Shown piece by piece: positions 5,777-5,828 of a stretch of DNA of 5,828 nt; the first letter of the stretch is position 1; each line of letters starts with the position of its first letter. The notes below the pieces were generated by a model. That model made no database searches, was not told where the DNA came from, and saw only the letters and a program-made list of their open reading frames with translations. This stretch comes from a bacterium. Lineage in GTDB: Bacteria > Cyanobacteriota > Vampirovibrionia > Gastranaerophilales > Gastranaerophilaceae. Position numbers and translations under genes: made by a program. The stretch covers positions 1 to 5,828 of the forward strand of contig JAKSUP010000095.1 in assembly GCA_024408905.1 (NCBI GenBank). The letters are read 5' to 3'.

Positions 5777-5828
5777 GAGGTAAGTTTCTACCTCTCCTAC
5801 GGAGAGGATGTCAGCTTGCTGACAGGAG
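5777..5828. repeat. Cluster of inverted repeats, probable partial dispersed palindromic element
   Basis: Three perfect inverted repeats lie side by side. A: GAGGTA (5777-5782) with TACCTC (5789-5794). B: CCTCTCC (5791-5797) with GGAGAGG (5801-5807), three-base loop TAC. C: TGTCAGC (5809-5815) with GCTGACA (5818-5824). A and B share CCTC, so they exclude each other. The final AGGAG (5824-5828) can also pair with CTCCT (5794-5798), and GGAG looks like the start of another GGAGAGG copy. The block is much richer in G+C than its surroundings and lies upstream of rarA. Compact modules of this kind recur between genes in many gut bacteria, as I recall, so a repeat element is the preferred reading. 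A terminator or attenuator for a gene beyond the window is the alternative. No T-run follows within the window. Confidence 0.55.

Noticed and set aside
1..5828. CRISPR array, tRNA, rRNA, insertion sequence or toxin-antitoxin genes
   Set aside because: No regularly spaced repeats, cloverleaf-like sequence, rRNA-like stretch, transposase or short paired genes were found on either strand by reading.

Overview
The window is a compact, strongly A+T-rich piece of bacterial chromosome. It holds five complete genes and the first 27 codons of a sixth. The best guess for the source is a gut Vampirovibrionia/Melainabacteria bacterium (Gastranaerophilales-like). That guess rests on base composition, on a GH57 protein with a C-terminal DUF3536 region (a family I associate with Cyanobacteria and relatives), and on the overall feel of the proteins. 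It is an inference, and other A+T-rich anaerobes cannot be excluded from the sequence alone.

Left block, minus strand (1-739): a small sigma-70-family sigma factor (65-703) is transcribed leftward. It overlaps by 17 bp the start of a further gene (81 to beyond position 1) whose N-terminus resembles GcvPB, a subunit of the glycine-cleavage P-protein. A 102-bp divergent promoter region (704-805) separates the sigma factor from the next block.

Central block, plus strand (756-4463): a strong promoter drives a tight three-gene run with 2-bp gaps: a small exported protein of unknown function (806-1306), a GH57/DUF3536 glycoside hydrolase-like protein (1309-3804), and uracil-DNA glycosylase Ung (3807-4463). 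The first two may work together on a glucan, but this is inference. Ung is a housekeeping base-excision-repair enzyme and appears to be a passenger of the operon.

Right block, minus strand (4460-5828): rarA (replication-associated recombination AAA+ ATPase) converges on ung, and the two stop codons share one palindromic TTAA. The rarA start is best placed at 5692, six bases after a TGCTATAAT extended -10, which suggests a leaderless mRNA. The last 52 bases are a cluster of inverted repeats that looks like one end of a dispersed palindromic element cut by the window edge.

No CRISPR array, tRNA, rRNA, insertion sequence or defence locus is visible. The most unusual signals are the leaderless-type starts of the sigma factor and rarA, the sigma factor/GcvPB overlap, an A11 tract inside the exported-protein gene, and the palindrome cluster. 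I see no clear evidence for an entirely new multi-gene system.
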